Below the pieces are notes generated by a model, which worked only from the letters and a program-made list of their open reading frames with translations, was not told the origin of the DNA and searched no databases. Shown here in pieces: positions 8,239-15,386 of a stretch of DNA of 64,000 bases. A program made the translations under genes and the position numbers. How positions within the stretch are numbered: position 1 is the first letter of the stretch; each line of letters begins with the position of its first letter. Source of the DNA: an uncultured Treponema sp. (lineage in GTDB: Bacteria; Spirochaetota; Spirochaetia; Treponematales; Treponemataceae); contig CAMVJE010000002.1 in assembly GCA_947167745.1 (NCBI GenBank), positions 1 to 64,000 of the forward strand, in the 5' to 3' direction.

Positions 8239-8922
8239 TTGACACTTTCATATTTTTTCACGGTTCTTTTGACTTTTTTCGTTGCGGAGATGGGCGACAA
8301 GACTCAGCTCATGCTTTTTGCCCTTACTTCAAAATACAGAATCCGAAGTATCGTTATTGGCACGGCTGCGGCTATTCTTCTTTTGAACGGTATTTCTGTG
8401 TGCGCGGGCGGTCTGCTCAATGAATTTCTCAAATCACACCTCTGGATTGTAAAACTGATTGCAACAGCTGCATTTTTCTATTTTTCAGCGACATCTTTGA
8501 TTAAAACAGATGATGAGGAAGAGGGGGGCGAATCAAAAATCTCATTTGCTTCAATTGCTGTTTTCTGCATTTTCTTTATCGCAGAGCTTGGCGACAAATC
8601 TCAGCTTTCTGCAATCACATTCGGCGCAACAAATGGCCTTAATGCATCTCTCTTCTTTATTTGGCTTGCGGCATCAATTGGTTTTTTTGCGGCGGACATT
8701 ATTGGACTTGTACTTGCCTTCATCTTGCACGGTAAGACTCCTGACCGCTTCTTTAAATTGCTGGCCTTCGCGGTTTTTGCGGTCTTCGGTTTCGTGAATC
8801 TTTATGAAGTCCTGAATGATTTGAATGTTCATACTCTTCTTCTGCCACTTATGGCAGGTGTTGCATTTCTTTTTGTGGGAATCTGTGTTATCATTTTAGT
8901 GCGAAATCGAAAGATTCAGTAG
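8239..8922 (+). CDS. UPF0016/GDT1-family cation (Mn2+/Ca2+) transporter
   Basis: 228 residues with six predicted membrane helices. The two family signatures ExGDK(T/S) are both present: AEMGDKTQLM near residue 15 and AELGDKSQLSA near residue 117, the hallmark of the GDT1/TMEM165/MneA family, which exports manganese or exchanges Ca2+/Mn2+ for H+. The frame is open back to 8161, but that extension is hydrophilic and lacks homology-like features; TTG at 8239, with GAGG eight bases before it, puts the first helix at the N-terminus and is preferred. If the longer form were used it would start at TTG 8161 or ATG 8164. Confidence 0.85.
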   Translation: MTLSYFFTVLLTFFVAEMGDKTQLMLFALTSKYRIRSIVIGTAAAILLLNGISVCAGGLLNEFLKSHLWIVKLIATAAFFYFSATSLIKTDDEEEGGESKISFASIAVFCIFFIAELGDKSQLSAITFGATNGLNASLFFIWLAASIGFFAADIIGLVLAFILHGKTPDRFFKLLAFAVFAVFGFVNLYEVLNDLNVHTLLLPLMAGVAFLFVGICVIILVRNRKIQ

Positions 8923-8931
8923 GAGCAGTCT

Positions 8932-9333
8932 ATGTTTCATATTACAACGAATAAAACCGAAGAATCATGGTCGCGAAATGATATTAAAAGCGCGAAACCT
9001 GGAGAAGATTCAAACGAAATCCTTGAGAGAATCAATAAGCTGAGCACTGAGGGAATGTCTTATGAAACAGTTGTTGACTTCCTTCAGATGCAGCTGGGAA
9101 CCTGGCGGCGTTTTTATAAAGAAGATGATTCAGTTGATGTCAGCGAGGCATGGACTGCCGATAATAAAAAAGTTACCCGAATTTTAAGCAAGAATATTTT
9201 ATTTTATGTCCGTGAGACTGGCGCAAATTCTTACAAAGTGACCAGTGGTTTTGTTAATTCAATTCAAGACCCCTGTAATAAACTTTTTGAAGACAGTGGT
9301 AAGAATTTTGAAATACTTGAAGGGGCAAAGTAA
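8932..9333 (+). CDS. Conserved-looking hypothetical cytoplasmic protein
   Basis: 133 residues, no signal peptide or membrane helix, mixed charged composition. I do not recognise a family. It starts 9 bp after the UPF0016 gene with an AGGAG ribosome binding site, so it is probably translated from the same message, and it is followed at once by a terminator. A short amphipathic region near residues 30-60 (ILERINKLSTEGMSYETVVDFL) and a beta-rich C-terminal half are all that can be seen. Confidence 0.75.
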   Translation: MFHITTNKTEESWSRNDIKSAKPGEDSNEILERINKLSTEGMSYETVVDFLQMQLGTWRRFYKEDDSVDVSEAWTADNKKVTRILSKNILFYVRETGANSYKVTSGFVNSIQDPCNKLFEDSGKNFEILEGAK

Positions 9334-9340
9334 AACAAAT

Positions 9341-9378
9341 TGGGCGCAACCGCCACAAATGGCGGTCGCGTTGTCTTT
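9341..9378 (+). terminator. Intrinsic terminator, convergent gene junction
   Basis: CAACCGCCA/TGGCGG(T) stem with a CAAA loop, extended by GCGC/CGCG-type pairs, followed by TTGTCTTTT. It ends the plus-strand transcript and abuts the stop codon of the convergent isomerase gene. Confidence 0.8.
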
Positions 9379-10010
9379 TACATCAAATTTTTGACAGCTG
9401 CGGCGATTTTTTCGTCTTTGCAATCACGGAAAAAGAGTTCGCTGAACTTTTCGCCCTTGAATGCTCCCTTTACCAAATCCTTGTCCAAAGATTCAAGAAT
9501 CTCGACGAATGGCTTAAATGCTTTTTCGCGCACGCCGTCCAGGATTTTCTTGTTACGCTGCTCTGGCTCTGCCCGCTCCCGAGGATAGCCCTGGCCGCTT
9601 GGCTCCGAGAAGAGTTTTTCGAAAATGTATTCCAAGTTCAGGTCGCCGCCCCAGCCGAAACCGAGTGCGAATGGAATTGAGATTGCGTTTCCGTCGTTAA
9701 TTTGAGCGAATGTGTAGGCATCGAGCGGGGTTGCAACATGACCGCAGATTACGCCTGGGAAGCTGTTCAAAGCAAGCATTGCGCCTTCGCCAGTGCCACA
9801 GCCAGTGATTACATAATCAACTGCCTTTGAGTTCAAGAGAGTTGCGGCCAGAATGCCGTTCTGAACATAGGTGAGGGAAGGTGACTCGGCTGAGTACATT
9901 CCGTAATTTACGACTTCAAATCCGTGGGCATCAGCAACTTTTTTGAGAGCCTTGTAGATGACTTCATTTTTTGCTGCCTGAGAATTTTCGTTAATCAATG
10001 CGATTTTCAT
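9378..10010 (-). CDS. RpiB/LacA/LacB-family sugar-phosphate isomerase
   Basis: 210 residues. The N-terminal 145 residues follow the RpiB fold: MKIALINENSQ, then DYVITGCGTGEGAMLALNSFPGV near residue 65-88, which holds the catalytic cysteine and anion hole, and IPFALGFGWGGDLNLEYI. A C-terminal extension of about 60 residues, rich in Glu and Lys, is longer than in classical RpiB (about 150 residues). It may isomerise ribose-5-phosphate or another aldose/ketose phosphate; substrate cannot be decided from sequence. AGGAGTTTATATG precedes the start. Confidence 0.88.
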   Translation of the reverse strand: MKIALINENSQAAKNEVIYKALKKVADAHGFEVVNYGMYSAESPSLTYVQNGILAATLLNSKAVDYVITGCGTGEGAMLALNSFPGVICGHVATPLDAYTFAQINDGNAISIPFALGFGWGGDLNLEYIFEKLFSEPSGQGYPRERAEPEQRNKKILDGVREKAFKPFVEILESLDKDLVKGAFKGEKFSELFFRDCKDEKIAAAVKNLM

Positions 10011-10130
10011 ATAAACTCCTATTTGTAATATTTCTTCTATATATAATAGATGATTTTATTATTTAGGGATAGTGGGCAAAAAAAATCCTGGACAACCAGA
10101 ATGAAGTTCTGGAAAATTTTCGTAAAGATA

Positions 10131-10159
10131 TAGACACTTTTTTTGTTTTTATATATAGT
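10131..10159 (+). promoter_or_regulatory. gdhA promoter
   Basis: TAGACA (10131-10136), 17-bp spacer, TATAGT (10154-10159). Predicted start near 10166, only a few bases before a long hairpin, about 140 bases before the gdhA ATG. Confidence 0.6.
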
Positions 10160-10170
10160 AATGACATGAC

Positions 10171-10244
10171 AAAGGCGTCGTAAATAAAGAGCTTATTGTG
10201 TCCATTTGGATTCACTGAGGCTTTTTATTTATGACGCCTTTTTT
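10171..10244 (+). promoter_or_regulatory. Terminator-like hairpin at the very start of the gdhA leader
   Basis: An 18-bp stem, left arm 10171-10188 (AAAGGCGTCGTAAATAAA) and right arm 10224-10241, is complete apart from one G-U wobble and can extend inward by about five pairs. The right arm runs straight into a T-run (10239-10244). It has the form of an intrinsic terminator yet lies between promoter and gene, so it may be an attenuator, a short RNA of about 80 nt, or a stabilising 5' structure. A second small stem, GCCGAAAATCGGC, lies at 10271-10283. Confidence 0.6.
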
Positions 10245-10306
10245 GTTTCCGTGTGAAGCAAGAAAAAAGACGCCGAAAATCGGCTGAGCCAGAATAGGAG
10301 AAAAAA

Positions 10307-11677
10307 ATGGCAATCAAAGAATTTAACGTTAAGAACGCTTATTGTAAGCGCGTTTGGGACGAGCTCAAAACTCGTTATGCTGATCAGGAGCACTTCTTGC
10401 AGGCAGCAGGTCTCGTTTTGGAGACTCTTTCACCAGTTGTTGACACAATGCCTGAGCTTGAGAACACAGCTGTTCTTGAGCGCTTCGTTGAGCCAGAGCG
10501 CATCATTATGTTCCGTGTACCTTGGACAGACGACCAGGGAAAGCCACACGTAAACCGTGGTTTCCGCGTTCAGTTCAACTCTGCAATCGGACCTTACAAA
10601 GGAGGTCTCCGCTTCTCTCCAGAGGTTGGTCTTGACGTTCTTAAATTCTTGGGATTCGAGCAGGTTCTCAAAAACTCTTTGACAACTCTCCCAATGGGCG
10701 GCGGCAAAGGTGGTTCTGACTTCGACGGTCACGGAAAATCAGACGGCGAAATCATGCGCTTCTGCCAGAGCTTCATCACTGAGCTTTACCGACACATTGG
10801 TGCTGACACAGATGTTCCAGCTGGCGACAAAGGCGTTGGCGGAAAAGAAGTTGCTTACATGTTCGGTCAGTACAAGAGAATCACAAACCAGTTCACTGGC
10901 GTTTTGACTGGTAAAGGCTTGGACTTCGGCGGTTCTTTGATTCGTCCGGAGGCTACAGGTTACGGTCTTATCTATTTCGCAGAGTGCATGCTCAAAGCTG
11001 CCGGAACAGACTTCAAGGGCAAGACAGCAATCATCTCTGGTGACGGAAACGTTGCTCAGTACGCTTGTCAGAAAGTTACTCAGTTGGGCGGAAAGGTCAT
11101 CACATTGTCTGACTCAACAGGTTACATCCTCGACGAAGACGGAATCGATGCTGAAAAGCTCGCTTACGTTATGGAATTCCGCGCCCGCAAAGAGAAAATC
11201 GATGCTTACGTTAAAAAATATCCAAAAGCAAAATTCTTCAAGGGCGAAAAACCATGGGGAGTTAAAGCTGACTGTGCATTCCCATGTGCAACTCAGGACG
11301 AAATCTACATGGAAGATGCAGAAAAACTCGTTGCTAACGGCGTAAAACTCGTTGCAGAGGGTGCAAACATGCCAACTCGTGCAGATGCAATCGCATTCTT
11401 GCAGTCAAAGGGCGTTCTCTTTGCTCCAGGAAAAGCTTCAAACGCTGGTGGTGTAGCAGTTTCTGGTCTCGAGATGTCTCAGAACTCAGAGCGTCTCTCA
11501 TGGACTCGCGAAGAGGTTGATGCAAAACTCAAGCAGATTATGACAAACATCCACGACAACGCTTACGAAACAGCCAAAAAGTACGCTCCAAGCGCAACAA
11601 TCGACTACGTTTCAGGCGCAAACATCTACGGCTTCTTGAAGGTAGCCCGCGCAATGATGGCGCAAGGTTTAGTCTAA
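10307..11677 (+). CDS. gdhA: NADP-type glutamate dehydrogenase
   Basis: 456 residues, close to the usual 445-450 of the hexameric GDH I family, which aminates 2-oxoglutarate for ammonium assimilation. Seen: GPYKGGLRFSPEVGLDVLKFLGFEQVLKNSLTTLPMGGGKGGSDFD (lysines for substrate and catalysis, about residues 90-135), GGSLIRPEATGYG (about 205), the Rossmann ISGDGNVAQYACQK (about 243), and GKASNAGGVAVSGLEMSQNS (about 380). The codons are strongly biased (every Gln is CAG) except the last six, MAQGLV, which use GCG, CAA and TTA; an alternative MAQGLV-stop sequence with usual codons lies 114 bp downstream. AGGAGAAAAAA precedes the start. Confidence 0.96.
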   Translation: MAIKEFNVKNAYCKRVWDELKTRYADQEHFLQAAGLVLETLSPVVDTMPELENTAVLERFVEPERIIMFRVPWTDDQGKPHVNRGFRVQFNSAIGPYKGGLRFSPEVGLDVLKFLGFEQVLKNSLTTLPMGGGKGGSDFDGHGKSDGEIMRFCQSFITELYRHIGADTDVPAGDKGVGGKEVAYMFGQYKRITNQFTGVLTGKGLDFGGSLIRPEATGYGLIYFAECMLKAAGTDFKGKTAIISGDGNVAQYACQKVTQLGGKVITLSDSTGYILDEDGIDAEKLAYVMEFRARKEKIDAYVKKYPKAKFFKGEKPWGVKADCAFPCATQDEIYMEDAEKLVANGVKLVAEGANMPTRADAIAFLQSKGVLFAPGKASNAGGVAVSGLEMSQNSERLSWTREEVDAKLKQIMTNIHDNAYETAKKYAPSATIDYVSGANIYGFLKVARAMMAQGLV

Positions 11678-11791
11678 TCGAGCCCAAAAAATTACTAGAG
11701 CAATGACGCCGCCTGCGCGTGAGCGCAGAGTAAATCTTACTTTGCGGCGCGAGAGTCGCTTGCGACTCTCATGGCTCAGGGATTGGTCTAA
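11657..11791 (+). mobile_element. Small structured insertion that duplicated the 3' end of gdhA
   Basis: The last 21 bp of gdhA (11657-11677, encoding MAQGLV-stop) are encoded again at 11771-11791 with synonymous codons typical of gdhA (GCT, CAG, TTG). Between them lies a compact folded block: CGCCGC (11707-11712) pairs with GCGGCG (11744-11749), enclosing CTGCGC/GCGCAG (11713-11728) and AGTAA/TTACT (11729-11741), a perfect three-way junction. It is followed by GAGAGTCG/CGACTCTC (11751-11770), ending exactly where the second MAQGLV begins. Interpretation: an insertion rebuilt the C-terminus and left the original tail downstream. No transposase is present. Confidence 0.55.
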
Positions 11792-11824
11792 TAAGCAAGA
11801 AATGCGTAATGCGTAATTCATAAT

Positions 11825-11866
11825 AAAAGGCGGGACATTGCTTTGCGGCGTGTTCCGCTTTTTTTT
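11825..11866 (+). terminator. Intrinsic terminator downstream of gdhA
   Basis: AAAGGCGGGACA pairs with TGTTCCGCTTT around a 13-base loop, followed by eight T. It lies after the vestigial gdhA tail, as expected if this was the original gdhA terminator. Confidence 0.8.
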
Positions 11867-11922
11867 GTGGCAAATTGACCGACACAGTAAAAGAAATTTA
11901 ATTCAGTAAAAGCGAGGTCTGT

Positions 11923-12306
11923 ATGGTAAATCCCTTTTCTCTGACATTCGGCAAAACTCACGAAAGGCTATCCGTTCGCTTTTCAGGTTCTCGGTTTTCT
12001 GACATGGAACAAAAACGGTGATTTTGAAGCCGTCCTTGATGACTACCAGCAATACCTTGAAGAATTCGTCTACGAAAAATTATGGTCAGAGCTGTCGCCG
12101 AAGGACAAGTTTGTTTTAAATGGAATGGCAAGCGCAAAAGACAACAAGATTATTTCCATACGGGAGCAACTTGGGCTGGACACGAACGGTTTTAACCCAT
12201 ACCGAAAGCGTTTGATAAAAAAAGGCTTGAACTCGGCGAAGAGCGCGGAGTTTTGAAATTCACTCTCCCCCTTTTTGAGAATTTCGTGCGGGCGGTTTAT
12301 GAATAG
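11923..12306 (+). pseudogene. Remnant of an archaeal-type AAA ATPase gene
   Basis: Reading across frames gives the N-terminus MVNPFSLTFGK, then a gap, then a C-terminal part with FEAVLDDYQQYLEEFVYEKLWSEL near 12025, NPYRKRLIKKG near 12200 and, after a frameshift near 12235, FTLPLFENFVRAVYE up to the stop at 12304-12306. This order matches the two ends of a family of ATP-binding proteins common in treponemes; the central P-loop part is missing, leaving only about 380 bp of an expected gene of over 1 kb. A large internal deletion plus frameshifts make it non-functional. Confidence 0.65.
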
Positions 12307-12354
12307 GGCAAGCAAATCCTAGTTTTTATTCAAATTTTGTGAGATACTATTTTT

Positions 12355-13275
12355 ATGCCACAATACAGTGTCGGTCAAGCAATAAAGTGTACTCGCGAAC
12401 GAAAGGATATTTCTCAAGCAATTCTTTGTGACGGAATTTGCTCTATAGCAACGCTTTCTAAAATCGAAAATGGTCAGCGGAATCCCTCGGCAAATGTAAT
12501 GGAAGCTCTCCTTGAACGGCTGGGGCTTCCCATTGGCTTGTATAATGTTCCTGTGACGGAAGTTCGCTTTCAAAGAGCCGTGTTGGAGCAGAAAATTACC
12601 CACATTTTGGCAGGGCTTGGAAAAGATATTAGTGCATTGCTTAATGAATATGCGAATCTGCCCGAGCCAATGGATAAATTTGAGCGACAGTTCCATTTGC
12701 AGATGACGGGAATCCAAAACTATTTAAAACATTCTGCCCCAGAAGAAATTCTGCCCTATTATATACAAGCTTTGAAGATTACATTCCCCGAATATGATTT
12801 GGAAAAATTGCCCAAAGAAAAATATTTTACTTCGTTTGAGCTTATCATTCTGAATAACATTGCGCTTGAAGAGCATAGGCTTGGAAAAAAAGATGAGGCG
12901 GAGAAAATTTTGCTTTTCCTAAAAGAATATTACGAATCGGGGAAAATCGATGATGCCTCAATGGAAAAAGAATATCCCATTGTTCTTGCAAATCTCTCAA
13001 ATTGGATGGAAGCCACAGGTCGCTTTGAAGAAGAATATGAGATTTCGAAAACTGGTTTGGAATTCTGCATTAGGCGGGGGAAACTCAGTGTGCTTGAAGT
13101 GATGGCGTTTAACATTGGCTACAGTCTCATTCAATTGGGGAGAAAAGACGAAGGCATAAAGTACATAGACCAAGCTTTTTCGCTCATGGAACTGAAGGGG
13201 CAGAAAGAACGATTACAAAAAGGTCTCGAATATGTGCAAAAAATTATTCCCTATACTGCCCCTAGCCATAAATAA
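12355..13275 (+). CDS. RNPP/Rgg-like transcriptional regulator (HTH plus TPR-type helices)
   Basis: 306 residues. The first 60 form a Cro/C1-type helix-turn-helix (GQAIKCTRERKDISQAILCDGICSIATLSKIENG), a pattern typical of the PlcR, Rgg and MutR regulators. The remainder is all-helical with paired helices spaced like TPR repeats (LNNIALEEHRLGKKDEAEKILLFL, FNIGYSLIQLGRKDEGIKYIDQAF), which in those families bind a secreted peptide. It lies directly upstream of a tiny secreted lipoprotein and the double-glycine toxin locus, which it plausibly controls. No cognate peptide can be proven. A GAGATACTAT -10-like sequence precedes the ATG. Confidence 0.8.
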   Translation: MPQYSVGQAIKCTRERKDISQAILCDGICSIATLSKIENGQRNPSANVMEALLERLGLPIGLYNVPVTEVRFQRAVLEQKITHILAGLGKDISALLNEYANLPEPMDKFERQFHLQMTGIQNYLKHSAPEEILPYYIQALKITFPEYDLEKLPKEKYFTSFELIILNNIALEEHRLGKKDEAEKILLFLKEYYESGKIDDASMEKEYPIVLANLSNWMEATGRFEEEYEISKTGLEFCIRRGKLSVLEVMAFNIGYSLIQLGRKDEGIKYIDQAFSLMELKGQKERLQKGLEYVQKIIPYTAPSHK

Positions 13276-13335
13276 ATTTTAGAAATTTTCCTAAAACGAC
13301 AAGTTTGACTTTTTTTTCTGTGATATGCTTTAGTC

Positions 13336-13527
13336 ATGAAAAAATTAAAACACTTTATTCTAACAACGGTCATTACATTTTTTGTGGCATTTTCATTTGT
13401 TTTTGCGTCTTGTTCGCAGATAACGAGTGAAGATGAAGGCGACACTTATTCAGAGTCATCTATTCAAAACGAAGCGAATTCCGCAAGATTTGGTGGAGAT
13501 GAAGATGGCTATGTGATAGGTAGTTAA
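13336..13527 (+). CDS. Small lipoprotein, candidate signalling peptide precursor
   Basis: 63 residues. A basic start (MKKLKHF), a hydrophobic core and a lipobox-like VFASC give a lipoprotein signal with Cys near residue 25-26; the mature part is short, acidic and Ser/Asn-rich, ending ARFGGDEDGYVIGS. It begins 60 bp after the RNPP-like regulator and 41 bp before the first toxin gene. In Gram-positive RNPP systems, pheromones come from small secreted proteins or lipoprotein signal peptides encoded next to the receptor; the same arrangement suggests, but does not show, that role here. It could equally be a minor surface lipoprotein. Confidence 0.65.
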   Translation: MKKLKHFILTTVITFFVAFSFVFASCSQITSEDEGDTYSESSIQNEANSARFGGDEDGYVIGS

Positions 13528-13568
13528 AAGCCGATAATTGCGCATGAATTTCATAACGGAGAAGAACC

Positions 13569-14816
13569 ATGAAAAAAACGCTGCTAGAAAAAATTCGGAA
13601 AGACTTCGAGAGCATGGACATGAGCCGCTACCACATCCTCACCTACGACGAGCTTTTAAAAGTGAACGGCGGGAGCGGAAACGATTCGGATGACAGCGAT
13701 GACGAAGCGGTAGAAAGCGAGAGCGAAGAGACTTCGGACGAAGGAGCAGAAACTGCGACCGAAAGCACGACTGGCGAAGAGGGCGTGGGCGAGCCGAGTG
13801 CCGACCCAACGAGCGAAAGCACTTCGAGCGGAACTAGCTCGGAGTCGGAAAGTGGCGGTCATGAAATAGAGAACACTGTCGAAGCAGTGGCGAACGCCGA
13901 GGTCGGCGACACGCTCACCCGCGATGACGGAACGCAAGTGACGATTACGGAAGGGGACATCACTTGGGCGCAGGAGCATTGCGACTCATACGGCAAGGAC
14001 AGCGAGGAAGAAAAAGAGGAATCGCCCACAAAAGAAAGCGACTTGCCGAGTGCGGAAGAGGCTGACTGCTCAAAAACCGAGCAGGAAGAGGGCGGAAGCC
14101 GCAGGATAGAGAACAGTGACGAAGCGGTGGCGAACGCAAAGCCCGGCGACACTCTTGTTCGCGATGACGGAACGGTCGTCACGCTAAAAGAGATAGACAT
14201 TGAACAGGCGCAGGAGAAACTCGGTATTGGGGAGCATAAGGAAGATGAGAAAAGCCCCTCAAAAGAAGGGGAGCTTGCTGAGAAATCTTCTGGTGAGAAT
14301 AAGAACACAAAAGGCGAGAACGCAGCCGAAGAACGCGCTTATATAAACAGCAAGCTTGATACTCCGAAAGGGAATAATGTTGCTGGCACTACAGTTGATT
14401 TGTTGAATAATACTAGTACCTGTACTGGAGTTGCAGGGGAACTTGCCGCACAAGCCGCAAAAACAAATTTAATTGACGCGCCTGTTCTGAATGAGTTTGC
14501 AGGGAATATGTCAAAACTAGGAAATGCCGTGGTTGTCGTAGATTTTGCTTATACATCATATCAAAATGCAAAAGCGTACCAAAACGGTGAGATGTCCTAT
14601 TGGCAGAGTGCTTACAACACTCTTTCTCATGTAATTTCTGTGACGGCTGGGGCTAAAGTTGGAGGATTTGTTTTTACAGCCGGAACAGCTTCAAGTTTTG
14701 GTATAGGAGCTGTTCCTTCAGCCGTGGGCGGAGCTGTGGCAGGTTATGCAACATCTAAAATAGTTGATTATGGTTTTGATTGGCTTGAAGAACAAATCTG
14801 GGAGGAGGCAAAATGA
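13569..14816 (+). CDS. Double-glycine-leader effector 1 with glycine-rich C-terminal tip (putative toxin)
   Basis: 415 residues. Leader: residues 1-35 end in ELLKVNGG, a double-glycine site for a C39 peptidase, the enzyme fused to the transporter encoded at 15384. Residues 36-97 are an acidic Ser/Glu/Thr linker. Two copies of a 40-residue unit (IEN..EAVANA..GDTL.RDDGT.VT) lie near residues 99-139 and 179-219. From about 268 to 415 the sequence turns hydrophobic: NMSKLGNAVVVVDFAYTSYQ, then an Ala/Gly-rich stretch with AVPSAVGGAVAGYATS and the amphipathic ending FDWLEEQIWEEAK. This arrangement resembles the glycine-zipper tips of polymorphic pore-forming toxins. It overlaps the next gene by 4 bp. 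Residues 36-351 are nearly identical to effector 2. Function is inferred. Confidence 0.75.
   Translation: MKKTLLEKIRKDFESMDMSRYHILTYDELLKVNGGSGNDSDDSDDEAVESESEETSDEGAETATESTTGEEGVGEPSADPTSESTSSGTSSESESGGHEIENTVEAVANAEVGDTLTRDDGTQVTITEGDITWAQEHCDSYGKDSEEEKEESPTKESDLPSAEEADCSKTEQEEGGSRRIENSDEAVANAKPGDTLVRDDGTVVTLKEIDIEQAQEKLGIGEHKEDEKSPSKEGELAEKSSGENKNTKGENAAEERAYINSKLDTPKGNNVAGTTVDLLNNTSTCTGVAGELAAQAAKTNLIDAPVLNEFAGNMSKLGNAVVVVDFAYTSYQNAKAYQNGEMSYWQSAYNTLSHVISVTAGAKVGGFVFTAGTASSFGIGAVPSAVGGAVAGYATSKIVDYGFDWLEEQIWEEAK
13637..14620 (+). repeat. About 1-kb near-perfect direct repeat, copy 1 (effector gene body)
   Basis: From the codons for HILTYDELL to NT at residue 351 the DNA appears identical to 20171-21154, synonymous positions included. 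Sequence diverges in the leader helix before it and in the toxin tip after it. This is the signature of recent duplication or gene conversion with exchange of tips. Confidence 0.85.
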
Positions 14817-15319
14817 AAAGAATATACTCATGTTTTTTGGCGATTCTTTTTTCATTCATCGCTTTCTTTATTTTTGCTATAAATATCGCTCAGATTGTTA
14901 TGCACGAACCTGATGCCAAAATGATTTTCTTAGGTATTCCGCTGGCGGTATTTCTTTTATACTTAGCTTATTCTGCAAAAATAGACTATAACGAAGAGTG
15001 TCTGCGGCATTTTGCATTATGGAAACGCAAAGAAGTATCTTACAGCGACATAGCAAGGATTTCTTGCTCTGGTATAATAGGTTTATACTGGCTGATAACC
15101 TATAACAACGAGAAATACGGATTGAATTTCCCATTAGAGCATAAAAAAATGAGGAAGGTTTTTGATGCAATAAAAAACGCAAACCCTAATGTCCAAATCG
15201 ATGTCTGGTGGTATAAAAAGCAACCTCGCGCAACGATTCTTAAGACAGCGTTCAAATTCTGCCTTTTTGTGCTGATTGTGCTGCTCGCCGATTTTCTTTT
15301 GCACATATTCAAAAAGTAA
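14813..15319 (+). CDS. Putative immunity protein 1 (two-helix membrane protein with PH-like domain)
   Basis: 168 residues. Two hydrophobic helices near the N-terminus (about 8-30 and 38-56) and one at the C-terminus (about 143-162, FCLFVLIVLLADFLL) flank a cytoplasmic part with CLRHFALWKRKEVSYSDIARI, which has the strand pattern of bacterial PH domains. The start codon overlaps the stop of effector 1 (ATGA), the usual arrangement for toxin-immunity pairs. The last 45 residues are shared at DNA level with three further copies in the window, while the first half varies. The immunity role is inferred from position and polymorphism. Confidence 0.7.
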   Translation: MKRIYSCFLAILFSFIAFFIFAINIAQIVMHEPDAKMIFLGIPLAVFLLYLAYSAKIDYNEECLRHFALWKRKEVSYSDIARISCSGIIGLYWLITYNNEKYGLNFPLEHKKMRKVFDAIKNANPNVQIDVWWYKKQPRATILKTAFKFCLFVLIVLLADFLLHIFKK

Positions 15320-15386
15320 ACCGTGTTAAGCGGCATTATAGATTTGTTGGTTTATAAAAAGATTATAAAAAAGGAGAAATTTTATG
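15188..15386 (+). repeat. Immunity 3'-end plus spacer repeat, copy 1
   Basis: Covers the codons for NVQIDVWWYKKQPRATILK to the immunity stop and the spacer ACCGTGTTAAGCGGCATTATAG... up to the AAGGAGAAATTTTATG of the next gene. The same block recurs at 21758, 23624 and 28592. It supplies homology for cassette recombination. Confidence 0.85.

Noticed and set aside
11678..12354. Insertion sequence with transposase near gdhA
   Set aside because: No transposase ORF or terminal repeats were found; only a small folded element, a terminator and an ATPase relic.
13301..13330. Promoter of the small lipoprotein gene (TTGACT with TATGCT)
   Set aside because: The spacer is only 13 bp, too short for a confident sigma-70 promoter.
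13656..14308. Minus-strand ORFs of 107 and 149 codons within effector 1 (repeated at 20190-20842 in effector 2)
   Set aside because: They arise from the low-complexity Glu/Ser codons of the sense gene (Ser/Phe-rich translation). Their perfect repetition only mirrors the DNA duplication.
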